64,000 nt of DNA from Micromonospora citrea (GTDB lineage: Bacteria; Actinomycetota; Actinomycetes; Mycobacteriales; Micromonosporaceae). The DNA lies in assembly GCF_900090315.1 (NCBI RefSeq), contig NZ_FMHZ01000002.1, positions 6,356,501 through 6,420,500 on the forward strand, written 5' to 3'. Position numbers and translations under genes: made by a program. Positions 26,413-36,091 of this stretch are shown piece after piece (within the stretch, counting starts at the first letter, position 1; each line of letters opens with the position of its first letter). The notes beneath the pieces were generated by a model. It saw only the letters and a program-made list of their open reading frames with translations. It was not told where the DNA came from and did not search any database.

Positions 26413-26987
26413 GGGGTCGGCTCGGCACGCTCACCGCGCTCTACGTCACCCAGTACCTCGGCATCGGCTTCATCACCGTCGGGCTGACCGCCATCCTGCG
26501 CGACGGCGGCACCTCGCTGGACACGCTGGCGCTGCTCCAGGTCGTCGGCCTGGTCTGGCCGGTCAAGTTCCTCTGGGCGCCGATCCTCGACCGGTACGGC
26601 TCCCGCCATCGGGGCCACTCCCGGTCCTGGCTGCTGGTGCTCCAGGGCGGCCTGGTGCTGGCCCTGCTGGCCCTGCTGCCGTTCGACCGCCCGGCCGAGC
26701 GGCTCGGCCCGGTCGTCGCGGTCTGTCTCGCGTACATGGACTACTCCCGGCCCGGCACCGGCGGCACCGACTTCACGGTGCTGTCGTCGTTCGGGCTGGT
26801 CTGCTCGTTCGTGGCCGCCTGGCTCGCGCTGGTCGCCGCCGACCTGGTCGGCGATCCCGCCGTCGCGGTGGCCTCCGTCGTCCTGGTGGCGCTCGGTGTC
26901 GCGGCCGGTGTGGGGCACCGGAGGCGGTTCCGGCGCCCCGCCGCGGCGACGCCGGTGGAGTGGGTGCCGGCGGCGGTTTCGAACTGA
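26409..26987 (+). pseudogene. RhtX/FptX-type siderophore transporter with a large internal deletion
   Basis: The GTG at 26409 overlaps the desF stop (GTGA). The 192-residue product begins like an RhtX/AmpG-type MFS transporter (TALYVTQYLGIGF, VKFLWAPILDRYGSRH, four helices to about residue 108) and then passes directly into the block YMDYSRPGTGGTDFTVLSS, which in the family belongs to the second half (about helix 10), and ends normally. Family length is around 400 residues, so some 200 residues, roughly helices 5-9, are missing without loss of frame. The junction is near 26,730. It may be dead, or work as a reduced protein. Confidence 0.65.
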
Positions 26988-26989
26988 GC

Positions 26990-27001
26990 GATATCGATAT
27001 C
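26990..27001. promoter_or_regulatory. 12-bp palindrome upstream of the desA promoter
   Basis: GATATCGATATC is a perfect palindrome 14 bp before the TTGACA box. Its AT content stands out. A second regulator site is possible. Confidence 0.3.
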
Positions 27002-27015
27002 ACTCGGCAACAATG

Positions 27016-27050
27016 TTGACACGAACTTAGGTTAGGGTAACCTAAGTTCG
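27016..27050 (+). promoter_or_regulatory. desABCD promoter covered by a near-perfect iron box
   Basis: TTGACA (27016-27021) and TAACCT (27038-27043) are spaced 16 bp. The iron box TTAGGTTAGGGTAACCTAA at 27027-27045 differs from the consensus at one central base and lies in a 29-bp palindrome (27022-27050, 13-bp arms). Bound repressor would block the -10 and spacer directly. Confidence 0.9.
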
Positions 27051-27130
27051 CTCGATCATCGGATCACGCGCGGAAGGCGACGTCCACCGTCCCCCGCCAT
27101 CGTGTCCACTCCCGACCGTTGAGGACCCGC

Positions 27131-28687
27131 ATGAGCCTGCCCGGATCCACCGCCCAGGCACCGTCGACCCGGGTGACCCCCGGCGCCGACGGCGCCCGCG
27201 CCCACCTGCTCACCGCCGGCTCGGTCGACGACTACCGGCGCGTGCTCGCCGCCGGCGTCGACCGGGTGGCGACCCGGGTGGCCGGCGCGGACCGGCCGTT
27301 CACGGGCGTGACGCCGGACGAACTGGCGCCGCGGATCGCCGGCATCGACCTGGACCGGCCGCTCGGCGACACCGACGCCGCGCTCGACGAACTCCAGGAC
27401 GTCTACCTGCGCGACGCCGTCTGGTTCCACCACCCCCGCTACCTGGCGCACCTCAACTGCCCGGTGGTGATCCCGGCCCTGCTCGCCGAGGCGGTGCTCA
27501 GCGCCGTCAACTCCTCCCTGGACACCTGGGACCAGAGCGCCGGAGCCACCCTGATCGAGCGCCGGCTCATCGACTGGACGGCCGAGCGGATCGGCCTCGG
27601 CCCGGTCGCCGACGGCGTCTTCACCAGCGGCGGCACCCAGTCCAACCTCCAGGCGATGCTGCTGGCCCGCGAGGAGAGCTGCGCCCGGGAGACCGGCCGG
27701 TCGACCGAACGTCCGTCCCGTCCCGAGCTGCTGTCCCGGCTGCGCATCGTCACCTCGGCCGCCGGCCACTTCAGCGTGCAGAAGGCGGCAAAGCTGCTCG
27801 GCCTCGGCGCGGACGCGGTGGTCGCCGTGCCCACCGACGCCGAGCGGCGGATGCGCACCGACGAACTGGCCCGCGAGATCGACCGCTGCCGCCGCGAGGG
27901 CCTGGTGGTGATGGCCGTGGTCGCCACCGCCGGCACCACCGACTTCGGCACCGTCGACCCGCTGCCACAGATCGCCGACATCTGCGCCGCCGCCGGCGTC
28001 TGGCTGCACGTCGACGCCGCGTACGGCTGCGGGCTGCTCGTGTCGCCGACCCGGCGGCACCTGCTCGACGGCATCGAACGGGCCGACTCCGTCACCGTCG
28101 ACTACCACAAGTCGTTCTTCCAGCCGGTCAGCTCCAGCGCCCTGCTGGTGCGCGACCGGCGGACGCTGCGGCACGCCACCTGGCACGCCGACTACCTCAA
28201 CCCGGCCCGCATGGTCGAGCAGCGCATCCCCAACCAGGTCGACAAGAGCCTTCAGACCACCCGCCGCTTCGACGCCCTCAAGCTCTGGCTGACGCTGCGG
28301 ATCATGGGCCCGGACGCGATCGGCGCGCTCTTCGACGAGGTGGTGGACCGCGCCGCCGACGCCTGGCAGATGCTCACCGAGGACCCCCGCTTCGAGGTGG
28401 TCACCCGGTCACAGTTGAGCACCGTGGTCTTCCGCTACCTGCCGACCGACGCCGGCCGCGACGTCGTCGACGAGGCCAACCTGCACGCCCGCGAGGCGCT
28501 GGCGGCCTCCGGCGCCGGGCTCGTCGCCGGCACCAAGGTCGACGGCGCGCACTACCTCAAGTTCACCCTGCTCAACCCCGAGACCACGCGGGACGACATC
28601 GCCCACGTCCTCGACCTCGTCGCCGAACACGCCGGCTGGTACGCGCGGACCACGGCCACCGCCGAGCTGTCCTGCCCCGTCGGCTGA
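27131..28687 (+). CDS. desA: Lysine decarboxylase of desferrioxamine synthesis
   Basis: A 518-residue PLP enzyme of the group II (aromatic amino acid/DABA type) decarboxylases. The cofactor lysine is in VDYHKSFFQP; VFTSGGTQSNLQA binds the phosphate and WLHVDAAYG holds the pyridine Asp. It makes cadaverine from L-lysine, the first step. First gene of the desA-desD unit; the ATG at 27131 follows GAGGAC. A 27-nt gap separates it from desB. Confidence 0.93.
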   Translation: MSLPGSTAQAPSTRVTPGADGARAHLLTAGSVDDYRRVLAAGVDRVATRVAGADRPFTGVTPDELAPRIAGIDLDRPLGDTDAALDELQDVYLRDAVWFHHPRYLAHLNCPVVIPALLAEAVLSAVNSSLDTWDQSAGATLIERRLIDWTAERIGLGPVADGVFTSGGTQSNLQAMLLAREESCARETGRSTERPSRPELLSRLRIVTSAAGHFSVQKAAKLLGLGADAVVAVPTDAERRMRTDELAREIDRCRREGLVVMAVVATAGTTDFGTVDPLPQIADICAAAGVWLHVDAAYGCGLLVSPTRRHLLDGIERADSVTVDYHKSFFQPVSSSALLVRDRRTLRHATWHADYLNPARMVEQRIPNQVDKSLQTTRRFDALKLWLTLRIMGPDAIGALFDEVVDRAADAWQMLTEDPRFEVVTRSQLSTVVFRYLPTDAGRDVVDEANLHAREALAASGAGLVAGTKVDGAHYLKFTLLNPETTRDDIAHVLDLVAEHAGWYARTTATAELSCPVG

Positions 28688-28714
28688 CGACCCGACCCCG
28701 CCCTGGAGAACCGC

Positions 28715-30013
28715 ATGTCCGCGTACGACTTCATCGCCGTCGGGCTGGGCCCGTACAACCTGGGCCTGGCGTGCCTGACCGAGCCGATCGACGACCTCGA
28801 CGGCCTCTTCTTCGAGGAGCGGGAGAGCATCAGCTGGCATCCCGGGATGCTGCTGGAGTCCACCCGCCTCCAGACGCCGTTCATCGCCGACCTCGTCACG
28901 CTCGCCGACCCGACCTCGCCGTACTCCTTCCTCAACTACCTCAAGGAGACCGGGCGGCTCTACCCGTTCTACATCCGGGAGAGCTTCTTCCCGCTGCGCA
29001 GCGAGTACGACGACTACTGCCGGTGGGCCGCCGCCAAGCTGCGCAACGTCCGGTACGGGCACCGGGTCACCGCCGTCGAGTACGACCCGACCGACGAGCA
29101 CTACGTCGTGACGGCCACGGTGACCGCCACCGGGGAGCGGGTCAGCCACCGCGCCCGGCACCTCGTGCTCGGCACCGGCACCCCGCCGTACGTGCCCGAC
29201 GCCTGCCGGGGGCTCGGCGGCGACGCGATCCACAACTCCCGCTACCTGGAGCACCGGGCGGCGCTGCGCGCCAAGCGGAGCGTCACCGTGGTCGGCAGCG
29301 GGCAGAGCGCCGCCGAGATCTACCACGACCTGCTCGGCGACATCGACGCCCACGGCTACCAGCTGAACTGGGTCACCCGGTCGCCGCGGTTCTTCCCCCT
29401 CGAATACACCAAGCTGACCCTGGAGATGACCTCGCCGGACTACGTGGACTACTTCCACGCCCTGCCGGAGGCGACCCGCTACCAGCTGGAGTCCGCGCAG
29501 AAGGGGCTGTTCAAGGGCGTCAACTCCGACCTGATCAACGACATCTACGACCTGCTCTACGCCAAGAGCCTCGGCGGCCCGCTCCCGACCCGGCTGCTGA
29601 CCAACACCGAGCTGACCACCGCCGCGTACGACGAGGCCAGCGGGGCCTACACGCTGGGGCTGCGCAACGTCGAGCAGGGCCGCGACCTCACCCTGGACAC
29701 CGAGGGACTGGTGCTGGCCACCGGCTACCACTACCGCGTCCCCGAGTTCCTGCGGCCGGTGCGGGACCGGATCCGCTGGGACGGCCACGGCCGCTTCGAC
29801 GTGGCCCGCAACTACAGCATCGACCACACCGGCCGGGGCATCTTCCTGCAGAACGCCGGCACCCACACGCACAGCGTCACCTCGCCCGACCTTGGCATGG
29901 GCCCGTACCGCAACTCGTGGATCATCCGGGAGCTGCTCGGCCGCGAGCACTACCCGATCGAGAAGCGCATCGCGTTCCAGGAGTTCGGGGCACCGGCCGG
30001 GGTCGCGTCGTGA
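28715..30013 (+). CDS. desB: Cadaverine/lysine N-monooxygenase
   Basis: A 432-residue flavin N-hydroxylase. FAD site [12 protein letters not shown] at the N-terminus, substrate region [21 protein letters not shown] site [12 protein letters not shown], and the late [10 protein letters not shown] block. It N-hydroxylates cadaverine with O2 and NADPH. CTGGAG precedes the ATG. Its stop overlaps desC by GTGA. Confidence 0.94.
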   Translation: MSAYDFIAVGLGPYNLGLACLTEPIDDLDGLFFEERESISWHPGMLLESTRLQTPFIADLVTLADPTSPYSFLNYLKETGRLYPFYIRESFFPLRSEYDDYCRWAAAKLRNVRYGHRVTAVEYDPTDEHYVVTATVTATGERVSHRARHLVLGTGTPPYVPDACRGLGGDAIHNSRYLEHRAALRAKRSVTVVGSGQSAAEIYHDLLGDIDAHGYQLNWVTRSPRFFPLEYTKLTLEMTSPDYVDYFHALPEATRYQLESAQKGLFKGVNSDLINDIYDLLYAKSLGGPLPTRLLTNTELTTAAYDEASGAYTLGLRNVEQGRDLTLDTEGLVLATGYHYRVPEFLRPVRDRIRWDGHGRFDVARNYSIDHTGRGIFLQNAGTHTHSVTSPDLGMGPYRNSWIIRELLGREHYPIEKRIAFQEFGAPAGVAS

Positions 30014-30615
30014 CCGACGTGCTCCACCGCCGCGTCGACGACCGGCTCGGCGAGTTCGCCCTGTGCGCCCTCGACCCCGACGCCCACGCCGCGCTGCTGC
30101 ACCGCTGGGTCACCCACCCCAAGGCGGCGTTCTGGCTGATGCAGGACGCCGACGTGGCCCGCGTCGCCGAGGAGTACCGGCGCATCGCCGCCCACCCCCA
30201 CCACGACGCGTTCCTCGGCCTGCACGACGGCCGGCCCGCCTTCCTCGCCGAGCGGTACGACCCCGCCCGCGTCGAACTCGTCGGCCTGTACGACGCGGCC
30301 GACGGCGACGTCGGCATGCACTTCCTCTGCGCGCCCGCGGACACACCGGTCCACGGCTTCACCCACGCGGTCATCACCACCGTGATGACGTGGCTGTTCG
30401 CCGACCCGGCCACCCGACGCGTCGTGGTCGAGCCCGACGTGCGCAACACGGCGGTGCACGCGCTCAACGCGGCCGTCGGCTTCACCGTCGTCGGTCGGAT
30501 CGCCAAGCCCGAGAAGGACGCGCTGCTCAGCGTCTGCACCCGCGCCCAGTTCGAGGCCGCGACCGGCGCCGCCCACACCCCTCCCGCCGCAACCCGAGGA
30601 GACCTGCCCACGTGA
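30010..30615 (+). CDS. desC: Hydroxycadaverine N-acyltransferase
   Basis: A 201-residue GNAT of the IucB/RhbD group: [43 protein letters not shown]. It acylates N-hydroxycadaverine with succinyl- or acetyl-CoA (longer or aryl acyl groups in tolerant homologues). GTG start overlapping desB, stop overlapping desD, both by GTGA. Diverged paralogue of the gene at 22,981. Confidence 0.92.
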   Translation: MTDVLHRRVDDRLGEFALCALDPDAHAALLHRWVTHPKAAFWLMQDADVARVAEEYRRIAAHPHHDAFLGLHDGRPAFLAERYDPARVELVGLYDAADGDVGMHFLCAPADTPVHGFTHAVITTVMTWLFADPATRRVVVEPDVRNTAVHALNAAVGFTVVGRIAKPEKDALLSVCTRAQFEAATGAAHTPPAATRGDLPT

Positions 30616-32423
30616 ACCCCTCCGCATCCGTGGCCCACCTGACGCCGGAGAGCTGGGCCCGCGCCAACCGGCTGCTGGTCCGCAAGGCCCTGGCCGAGTT
30701 CGCCCACGAACGGCTGCTCACGCCCGAGCCGGTGCCCGCCGAGGCGGACGGTCCCGCGACGCGGGAGCGCCGGTACGAGGTGCGCGGCGACGACGGCGAG
30801 GTGGCCTACCGGTTCACCGCCGACCTGCTGGCCCTGGACCACTGGCGGATCGACGCCGACAGCATCACCCGCCACCGCGGCGACGCCGAGCTGCCGCTGG
30901 ACGCCCTCGAGTTCTGCCTCGACCTGCGCGGCGCGCTGGGCCTGAGCGACGAGATCCTCCCCGTCTACCTGGAGGAGATCAGCTCCACCCTGGCCAGCAC
31001 CGCGTACAAGCTCGACAAGCCGGCGACCAGCGCCGCCGACCTCGCCCGCGCCGACTTCCAGACCATCGAGACCGAGATGACCGAGGGCCACCCCGGCTTC
31101 GTGGCGAACAACGGCCGCATCGGCTTCGACATCGACGAATACCGCGCGTACGCCCCGGAGGCGGGCCAGCCGGTGCGGCTGATCTGGCTGGCCGCGCACC
31201 GCGACCGGACGACGTTCACCTGCGCCGCCGACCTGGACTACGACACCCTGCTGCGCGCCGAACTCGGCGACGACACCCTCGCCCGGTTCGCCGACACCCT
31301 GACCGGGCTCGGCCTCGACCCGGCCGACTACCTGCTCATCCCCGTGCACCCGTGGCAGTGGTGGAACAGGATCTCCGTCACGTTCGCCGCCGAGGTCGCG
31401 CGGCGCCGGCTCGTCTGCCTCGGCCCCGGCCCCGACGAGTACCTCGCCCAGCAGTCCATCCGCACCTTCTTCAACGTCACCGACCCGACCCGGCACTACG
31501 TCAAGACCGCCCTGTCGGTGCTGAACATGGGCTTCATGCGAGGGCTGTCGGCCGCGTACATGGAGGCCACCCCGGCCATCAACGACTGGCTCGCCGACCT
31601 GATCGCCGGCGACGAGGTGTTCGCCCGCACCGGGCTGACGATCATCCGCGAGCGCGCGGCGATCGGGTACCGGCACCTGGAGTACGAGGCGGCCACCGAC
31701 CGGTACTCCCCGTACCGCAAGATGCTGGCCGCGCTGTGGCGCGAGAGCCCGGTGCCCGGCCTGGAGCCCGGGCGGCGGCTGGCCACGATGGCGTCCCTGC
31801 TGCACACCGACCGCGACGGCCGCTCGTTCGCCGCCGCGCTGATCGCCCAGTCCGGGCTGGCGCCGCGGGTGTGGCTGCGCCGCTACCTCGACGCCTACCT
31901 CACCCCGCTGCTGCACAGCTTCTACGCCCACGACCTGGCGTTCATGCCGCACGGCGAGAACGTCATCCTCGTCCTCGACGGCGGGACGGTCGAGCGGGCC
32001 ATCTTCAAGGACATCGCCGAGGAGATCGTGGTCATGGACCCGGAGGCCGACCTGCCGCCGCAGGTGCGGCGGATCCGGGCCGACGTGCCGGAGGACATGA
32101 AGCTGCTGTCGATCTTCACCGACGTCTTCGACTGCTTCCTGCGCTACCTCAACGCGATCCTGGCCACCGAGGGCGTGCTCGACGAGGAGACCTTCTGGCG
32201 CACCGTCGCCGAGTGCGCGGCCGACTACGCCGACAGCGTCCCGCACCTGGCCGACCGGCTGCGGCGCTACGACCTGTTCGCCCCGCAGTTCGCGCTGTCC
32301 TGCCTCAACCGGCTCCAGCTGCGTAACAACCGGCAGATGGTCGACCTGGCCGACCCGTCGGCGGCGCTGCAACTGGTCGGCACCCTGGCCAACCCCATCG
32401 CCCGCTTCGCGCCGACCCGATGA
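30612..32423 (+). CDS. desD: NIS siderophore synthetase (IucA/IucC family)
   Basis: A 603-residue NRPS-independent synthetase. Family marks are EGHPGFVANNGRIGFD, IPVHPWQWWN, FFNVTDPTRHYVKTALSV, HGENVILVLDGG and the C-terminal FhuF-like part. It activates hydroxysuccinyl-cadaverine with ATP and joins units into linear or cyclic desferrioxamine. GTG start coupled to desC; its stop overlaps the ATG of the MFS gene by ATGA. Confidence 0.94.
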   Translation: MNPSASVAHLTPESWARANRLLVRKALAEFAHERLLTPEPVPAEADGPATRERRYEVRGDDGEVAYRFTADLLALDHWRIDADSITRHRGDAELPLDALEFCLDLRGALGLSDEILPVYLEEISSTLASTAYKLDKPATSAADLARADFQTIETEMTEGHPGFVANNGRIGFDIDEYRAYAPEAGQPVRLIWLAAHRDRTTFTCAADLDYDTLLRAELGDDTLARFADTLTGLGLDPADYLLIPVHPWQWWNRISVTFAAEVARRRLVCLGPGPDEYLAQQSIRTFFNVTDPTRHYVKTALSVLNMGFMRGLSAAYMEATPAINDWLADLIAGDEVFARTGLTIIRERAAIGYRHLEYEAATDRYSPYRKMLAALWRESPVPGLEPGRRLATMASLLHTDRDGRSFAAALIAQSGLAPRVWLRRYLDAYLTPLLHSFYAHDLAFMPHGENVILVLDGGTVERAIFKDIAEEIVVMDPEADLPPQVRRIRADVPEDMKLLSIFTDVFDCFLRYLNAILATEGVLDEETFWRTVAECAADYADSVPHLADRLRRYDLFAPQFALSCLNRLQLRNNRQMVDLADPSAALQLVGTLANPIARFAPTR

Positions 32424-33925
32424 CCGCCGTCACGGCCGCGCCGGCCGTCGGGGCGGCGGTCGGCGCGGACGGCCGGGTGCGGGGGCGGTGGCTGATCCTC
32501 GCCGTGCTCTGCCTCGCTCAGGTCACCGTGGTGCTCGACAACACCGTGCTGACGGTGGCGATCCCCGTGCTGACGACCGAGCTGTCCGCCGGCACCGCCG
32601 ACGTCCAGTGGATGATCAACGCGTACGCGCTGGTCCAGTGCGGCCTGCTGCTCAGCGCGGGCAGCGCCGCCGACCGGTACGGCCGACGCCGGATGCTGCT
32701 GGCCGGCCTGGTGCTGTTCGGGCTCGGGTCGCTGGCCGCCGGGCTCGCCCAGACCAGCGGCCAACTGATCGCCGCCCGGGCCGGCATGGGCGTCGGCGGC
32801 GCGCTGCTGGTGACCGCCACCCTCGCGGTGGCGATGCAGGTCTTCGACGACGCCGAGCGGTCCCGGGCCATCGGGCTCTGGGCCGCGGCGAGCGCGCTGG
32901 GCTTCGCGGCCGGGCCGCCCTTCGGCGGGCTCGTCCTCGCCCACCTCCCGTGGGGCGCGATCTTCCTGGTCAACGTGCCGATCGTGCTGGTCTGCCTGGT
33001 GGCGTCGTGGGCGCTGGTGCCGGAGTCGCGCCGCCCGAGCGGCGGGCGCCTCGACCTGGGCGGGGTGCTGCTGTCCACGGCGGGCCTGACCGGGGTCGTC
33101 CACGCGATCATCGCCGGGCCGGAACGCGGCTGGACGGCCCCGCCGGTGCTCGGCACGGCGGGCGCCGGCGTGCTCCTGCTCGCCGCCTTCGTGGCCTGGG
33201 AGCGGCGGGTCGCCGACCCCATGCTCGACATGCACTTCTTCCGCAGCCGCCGCTTCGTCGGGGCGGTCTCCGGCGTCGTCCTGATCACCTTCGGGGCCAC
33301 CGGCGCGCTGTTCCTGCTGACCCAGCACCTCCAGTTCGTCCGGGGCTACCCCGCCTGGGAGGCGGGCCTGCGGATGGTGCCGTTCGCGCTCTCCATCGTC
33401 CTGCTCAACGTGGCCGGGGTCGCCGCGCGGGTGATCCGGCGGCTCGGGCTGGCGTGGTCGATCGCGCTCGGCATGGCGCTGCTCGCCGGCGGCCTCGCCC
33501 TAGTCACCCACGCCCCGTCGGACGGCTACGAGGTGCTGCTGCCGGGGCTGCTCGTGATGGGCGCCGGCTGCGCCCTGGCCAACCCGGCCATCGTCGAGGC
33601 GGTGATGAGCGCCATCCCGCCGGAGAAGGCCGGGGCCGGGGCGGGAGTCGACGGCACCATGACGGAGGTCGGCGGCAGCCTCGGCATCGCCGTGCTGGGG
33701 GCGATCCTCAACGCCCGCTTCGCCGCCCTGCTGCCCGCCGCCCTCGCCGGCGCGGGATCGTTTCCCGCCGCCCTGGCCGCGGCGCGGAGCGAGACCGAAC
33801 GCGCGGTCGTCGCCGAGGCGTTCCGCTCCGCGTTGGAGACCGGCCAGACGGTCGGCGCCGTGGCCGTCTTCGCCGGCGGCTGCGTCGCCGCCGCGCTGCT
33901 GCGCCGGGCCGAGCGGGCCGGCTGA
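32420..33925 (+). CDS. MFS exporter, DHA2 family, in the siderophore operon
   Basis: A 501-residue transporter with about 14 hydrophobic spans. ADRYGRRRMLLAG is motif A and AAGPPFGGLVLAH resembles motif C. Translationally coupled to desD and last in the operon, so it most likely exports the finished desferrioxamine-type siderophore. A strong hairpin follows. Confidence 0.88.
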   Translation: MTAVTAAPAVGAAVGADGRVRGRWLILAVLCLAQVTVVLDNTVLTVAIPVLTTELSAGTADVQWMINAYALVQCGLLLSAGSAADRYGRRRMLLAGLVLFGLGSLAAGLAQTSGQLIAARAGMGVGGALLVTATLAVAMQVFDDAERSRAIGLWAAASALGFAAGPPFGGLVLAHLPWGAIFLVNVPIVLVCLVASWALVPESRRPSGGRLDLGGVLLSTAGLTGVVHAIIAGPERGWTAPPVLGTAGAGVLLLAAFVAWERRVADPMLDMHFFRSRRFVGAVSGVVLITFGATGALFLLTQHLQFVRGYPAWEAGLRMVPFALSIVLLNVAGVAARVIRRLGLAWSIALGMALLAGGLALVTHAPSDGYEVLLPGLLVMGAGCALANPAIVEAVMSAIPPEKAGAGAGVDGTMTEVGGSLGIAVLGAILNARFAALLPAALAGAGSFPAALAAARSETERAVVAEAFRSALETGQTVGAVAVFAGGCVAAALLRRAERAG

Positions 33926-33979
33926 GCCGGGCGCTCACCGCCACCTCGGCCGCCGGGGCGTCGACGGGGACGGGCGGGT

Positions 33980-34020
33980 CGCGCCCGCCCGGCCCGGGGC
34001 GTCCGGGCCGGGCGGGCGCG
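33980..34020. terminator. Terminator at the end of the des operon
   Basis: An 18-bp GC stem (33980-33997 with 34003-34020), loop GGCGT, lies between the convergent MFS and flavin-reductase genes and can serve both. It marks the border between the siderophore and AHBA regions. Confidence 0.8.
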
Positions 34021-34029
34021 CCCGGACGG

Positions 34030-34587
34030 TCAGGCCCGCAGCGTCCGCAGCGCGCCGGCCCAGGCGACCACCTCGTCGAGCATGGTGCCGACGGCCTGCT
34101 CGTGGTGGGCCACCGGCCGGAAGTCGCGGAAGTTGACGAAGTCGGTCGTCAGGGAGAGCGCCACCTGCGAGCGGACGTCGGCCACCCCGAGCTGCCCGAG
34201 CACCAGCCGCAGGTGCTCCGCCGCCCGGGTGCCGCCGTGCACGCCGTAGCTGACGAAACCGGCGGACTTGTGCTGCCACTCCTGGAACAGGAAGTCGACG
34301 GCGTCCTTCAGCGCGCCGGGGATCGAGTGGTTGTACTCCGGGGTGACGAAGACGAACCCGTCGCACCGGGCGACGGTCGCCGCCCAGCGGCGCACGGCGG
34401 GGCGGGTGGACGGCGCCATCGACGGTGGCAGCACCTCGTCGAAGTGGGGCAGGCCGTAGTCGGCGAGGTCGACCAGCTCGGCGGTGAGGTCGCCCCGTTT
34501 GGCGGCGAGGTCACGCACCCAGCGGGCCACGACGTCCGCCTTGCGCCCGGGCCGCGTGCTGCCGGCGATGACACCGATCCTGACCAT
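34030..34587 (-). CDS. NAD(P)H-dependent FMN reductase
   Basis: A 185-residue flavodoxin-fold reductase: GSTRPGRKADVVARW binds the FMN phosphate and TPEYNHSIPGALKDAVDF is the second flavin block. It would supply reduced flavin or reduce quinones. Last of a four-gene minus-strand unit (rifJ-like, doxX-like, rifN-like, this gene), 12 nt after the kinase, with GAAGGAG before its ATG. In an AHBA cluster it could feed a flavin monooxygenase or keep a hydroquinone reduced; neither is shown by the sequence. Confidence 0.88.
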   Translation of the reverse strand: MVRIGVIAGSTRPGRKADVVARWVRDLAAKRGDLTAELVDLADYGLPHFDEVLPPSMAPSTRPAVRRWAATVARCDGFVFVTPEYNHSIPGALKDAVDFLFQEWQHKSAGFVSYGVHGGTRAAEHLRLVLGQLGVADVRSQVALSLTTDFVNFRDFRPVAHHEQAVGTMLDEVVAWAGALRTLRA

Positions 34588-34599
34588 GGTCGATCTCCT

Positions 34600-35637
34600 T
34601 CACGGGGTGGAAACGGGACTGCGGGAGTGCGGCGCCCCGGCCAGCCCTCGGGCCAGCTCCACGGCGCCGTGCAGGGACGAGAGCCCACCGAGGGCGGCGG
34701 GGAGCACCGGCGGCGCGGGACGGCCGGGCCGGCCGGCCGACCGGGCCCGGTCGGCGACGAGCGGGACGAAGCCCGGCAGTCCGGCGGCGAACCCGCCGCC
34801 GACGATCGCCACCGCCGGATCCAGCAGCTCGCCGAGGCTGACCACCGCCGCCGCCAGGGCGCGGCAGCTCGCCTCGACCGCGTCGACGGCCCAGGTTCGG
34901 CCGTCGCGCAGCCCCGCCCGCAGGTCGTCGAAGCTCACCTCGGCGCCTCGGGCGGCGCCCGCCCGGCGCAGCGTGGCCGGGCCCGACGCCACCGACTGGA
35001 GGCAGCCGCGCCGCCCGCAGTCGCAGCGCGCGCCGTCGAGGGCGACGACCATGTGCCCGACCTCGGCGGACGAGCGGCCGGGCACCGACCGCCCCGCCAG
35101 CACCACCCCGCCGCCCACACCGGTGCCTACGCCCAGATAGACCACGTCGTCGTGGCCGGCGTGCCGGGCCTCGGCCAGCGCGGCGAGGTCGCCGTCGTCG
35201 GCGACGGCCGTGGTCGCGTCGGGGAAGACGCGACGCAGCGCGCCGGCGAGGTCCAGGCCCGCCCAGCCCGGCCGGCCGGGCCACGTCGTGACGGTGCCCG
35301 CCGCGTCGGTGGTCGCCGGCATCGCCACTCCGACCGCGCCGACGGGTCCCCACGCCCCGCGCAGCCGGTCCGCCTCGGCGGCCAGTACGGCCAGGTCCGC
35401 CGTCGCGTCGCCGCCGCGCGGCCAGTGGAAGACCCGGTCGTACGCGGGCCGGCCGGCCGCCTCGGCGCGCAGCGCCACCTTGGTGCCGCCGACGTCGACG
35501 CCCAGCACGCCGTCGGGGCGTCGCGGGTCGGGCCCGGCCGGACGCCGGGGGTCGGGCACGCCGTCGGGGCGTCGCGGGTCGGGCCCGGCCGGACGTTGCG
35601 GGCCGGGCCCGACGGCGGGGCCCTGCGGGTCGGGCAC
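34600..35637 (-). CDS. rifN: ROK-family kanosamine kinase (RifN-like)
   Basis: A 345-residue ROK sugar kinase. ATP site GVDVGGTKVALR, catalytic Asp region VADDGDLAALAE, and zinc motif CDCGRRGCLQSVASG (the usual Glu is Gln here). In AHBA pathways this kinase phosphorylates kanosamine, feeding the aminoshikimate route. Residues 1-43 are an unusual repeated Pro/Arg/Asp extension encoded by a 51-bp tandem repeat. The GTG start at 35637 is nevertheless supported by GGAGGG 9 nt upstream. Substrate assignment rests on the AHBA gene neighbourhood. Confidence 0.85.
   Translation of the reverse strand: MPDPQGPAVGPGPQRPAGPDPRRPDGVPDPRRPAGPDPRRPDGVLGVDVGGTKVALRAEAAGRPAYDRVFHWPRGGDATADLAVLAAEADRLRGAWGPVGAVGVAMPATTDAAGTVTTWPGRPGWAGLDLAGALRRVFPDATTAVADDGDLAALAEARHAGHDDVVYLGVGTGVGGGVVLAGRSVPGRSSAEVGHMVVALDGARCDCGRRGCLQSVASGPATLRRAGAARGAEVSFDDLRAGLRDGRTWAVDAVEASCRALAAAVVSLGELLDPAVAIVGGGFAAGLPGFVPLVADRARSAGRPGRPAPPVLPAALGGLSSLHGAVELARGLAGAPHSRSPVSTP
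35506..35595 (-). repeat. 51-bp tandem repeat inside the kinase N-terminus
   Basis: The 39-bp block at 35506-35544 recurs exactly at 35557-35595 (offset 51 bp, i.e. 17 codons). It encodes repeated DPRRPAGPDPRRPDGV. Part of a third, degenerate unit continues to about 35,630. Confidence 0.75.
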
Positions 35638-35643
35638 GGCGGC

Positions 35644-35997
35644 TCAGCCCTCCAGCACGTGGAGGACCACCAGCGCCACCGCGGCGACGGCGAAGATCAC
35701 CGGCGTCAGGGTCATGGCGGCAGGATCCTTCGCCCGGGCGTGGTAGACCACCGCGCCGACCATCTGCAGGGCGAGGCCGACGGCCGCCGCGATCCCCAGC
35801 GGCGCCCAGAGCAGCCCGAGCAGCAGCCCGGCGACGGCGGCGAGTTCCAGCACCCCGAGCGCGCGGGTGAGGCCTGGGGAGACGCCCAGGTGGTCCATCC
35901 GCTCGCGCATCTGCGCCTGCCCGGTCAGCTTCGGCACGGCGGTGCCGAGGAATACCGCGGCGAGGACGGCGGTCAGGACGATGACGGGAATCTGCAC
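35644..35997 (-). CDS. DoxX-like small membrane protein
   Basis: A 117-residue protein with four hydrophobic helices (about 3-22, 46-68, 70-90, 95-115) and the DoxX-like block FLGTAVPKLTGQ. GTG start with AAGGA 6 nt upstream. It lies between the rifJ-like and rifN-like genes, 6 nt before the latter. DoxX-type proteins are linked to quinone or redox partners, but the role here is unknown. Confidence 0.8.
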   Translation of the reverse strand: MQIPVIVLTAVLAAVFLGTAVPKLTGQAQMRERMDHLGVSPGLTRALGVLELAAVAGLLLGLLWAPLGIAAAVGLALQMVGAVVYHARAKDPAAMTLTPVIFAVAAVALVVLHVLEG

Positions 35998-36091
35998 GGG
36001 AGGTCCTTCGCGTCAGGGGGCAGGATGCGCACGACCGTACCGGTGTCGGGTCGGCGCGGCCGGGGGCGGCGGGCGGCGGCGCGTCCGGTCC

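Noticed and set aside
23349..26987. A 1212-codon plus-strand frame across desG, desF and the transporter
   Set aside because: Only its last 192 codons (from GTG 26409) read as protein; the rest is antisense of the acylase gene or out of frame with desF.
35506..35595. CRISPR-like repeat
   Set aside because: Two copies only, 12-bp gap, inside a coding frame; a protein-coding tandem repeat explains it.
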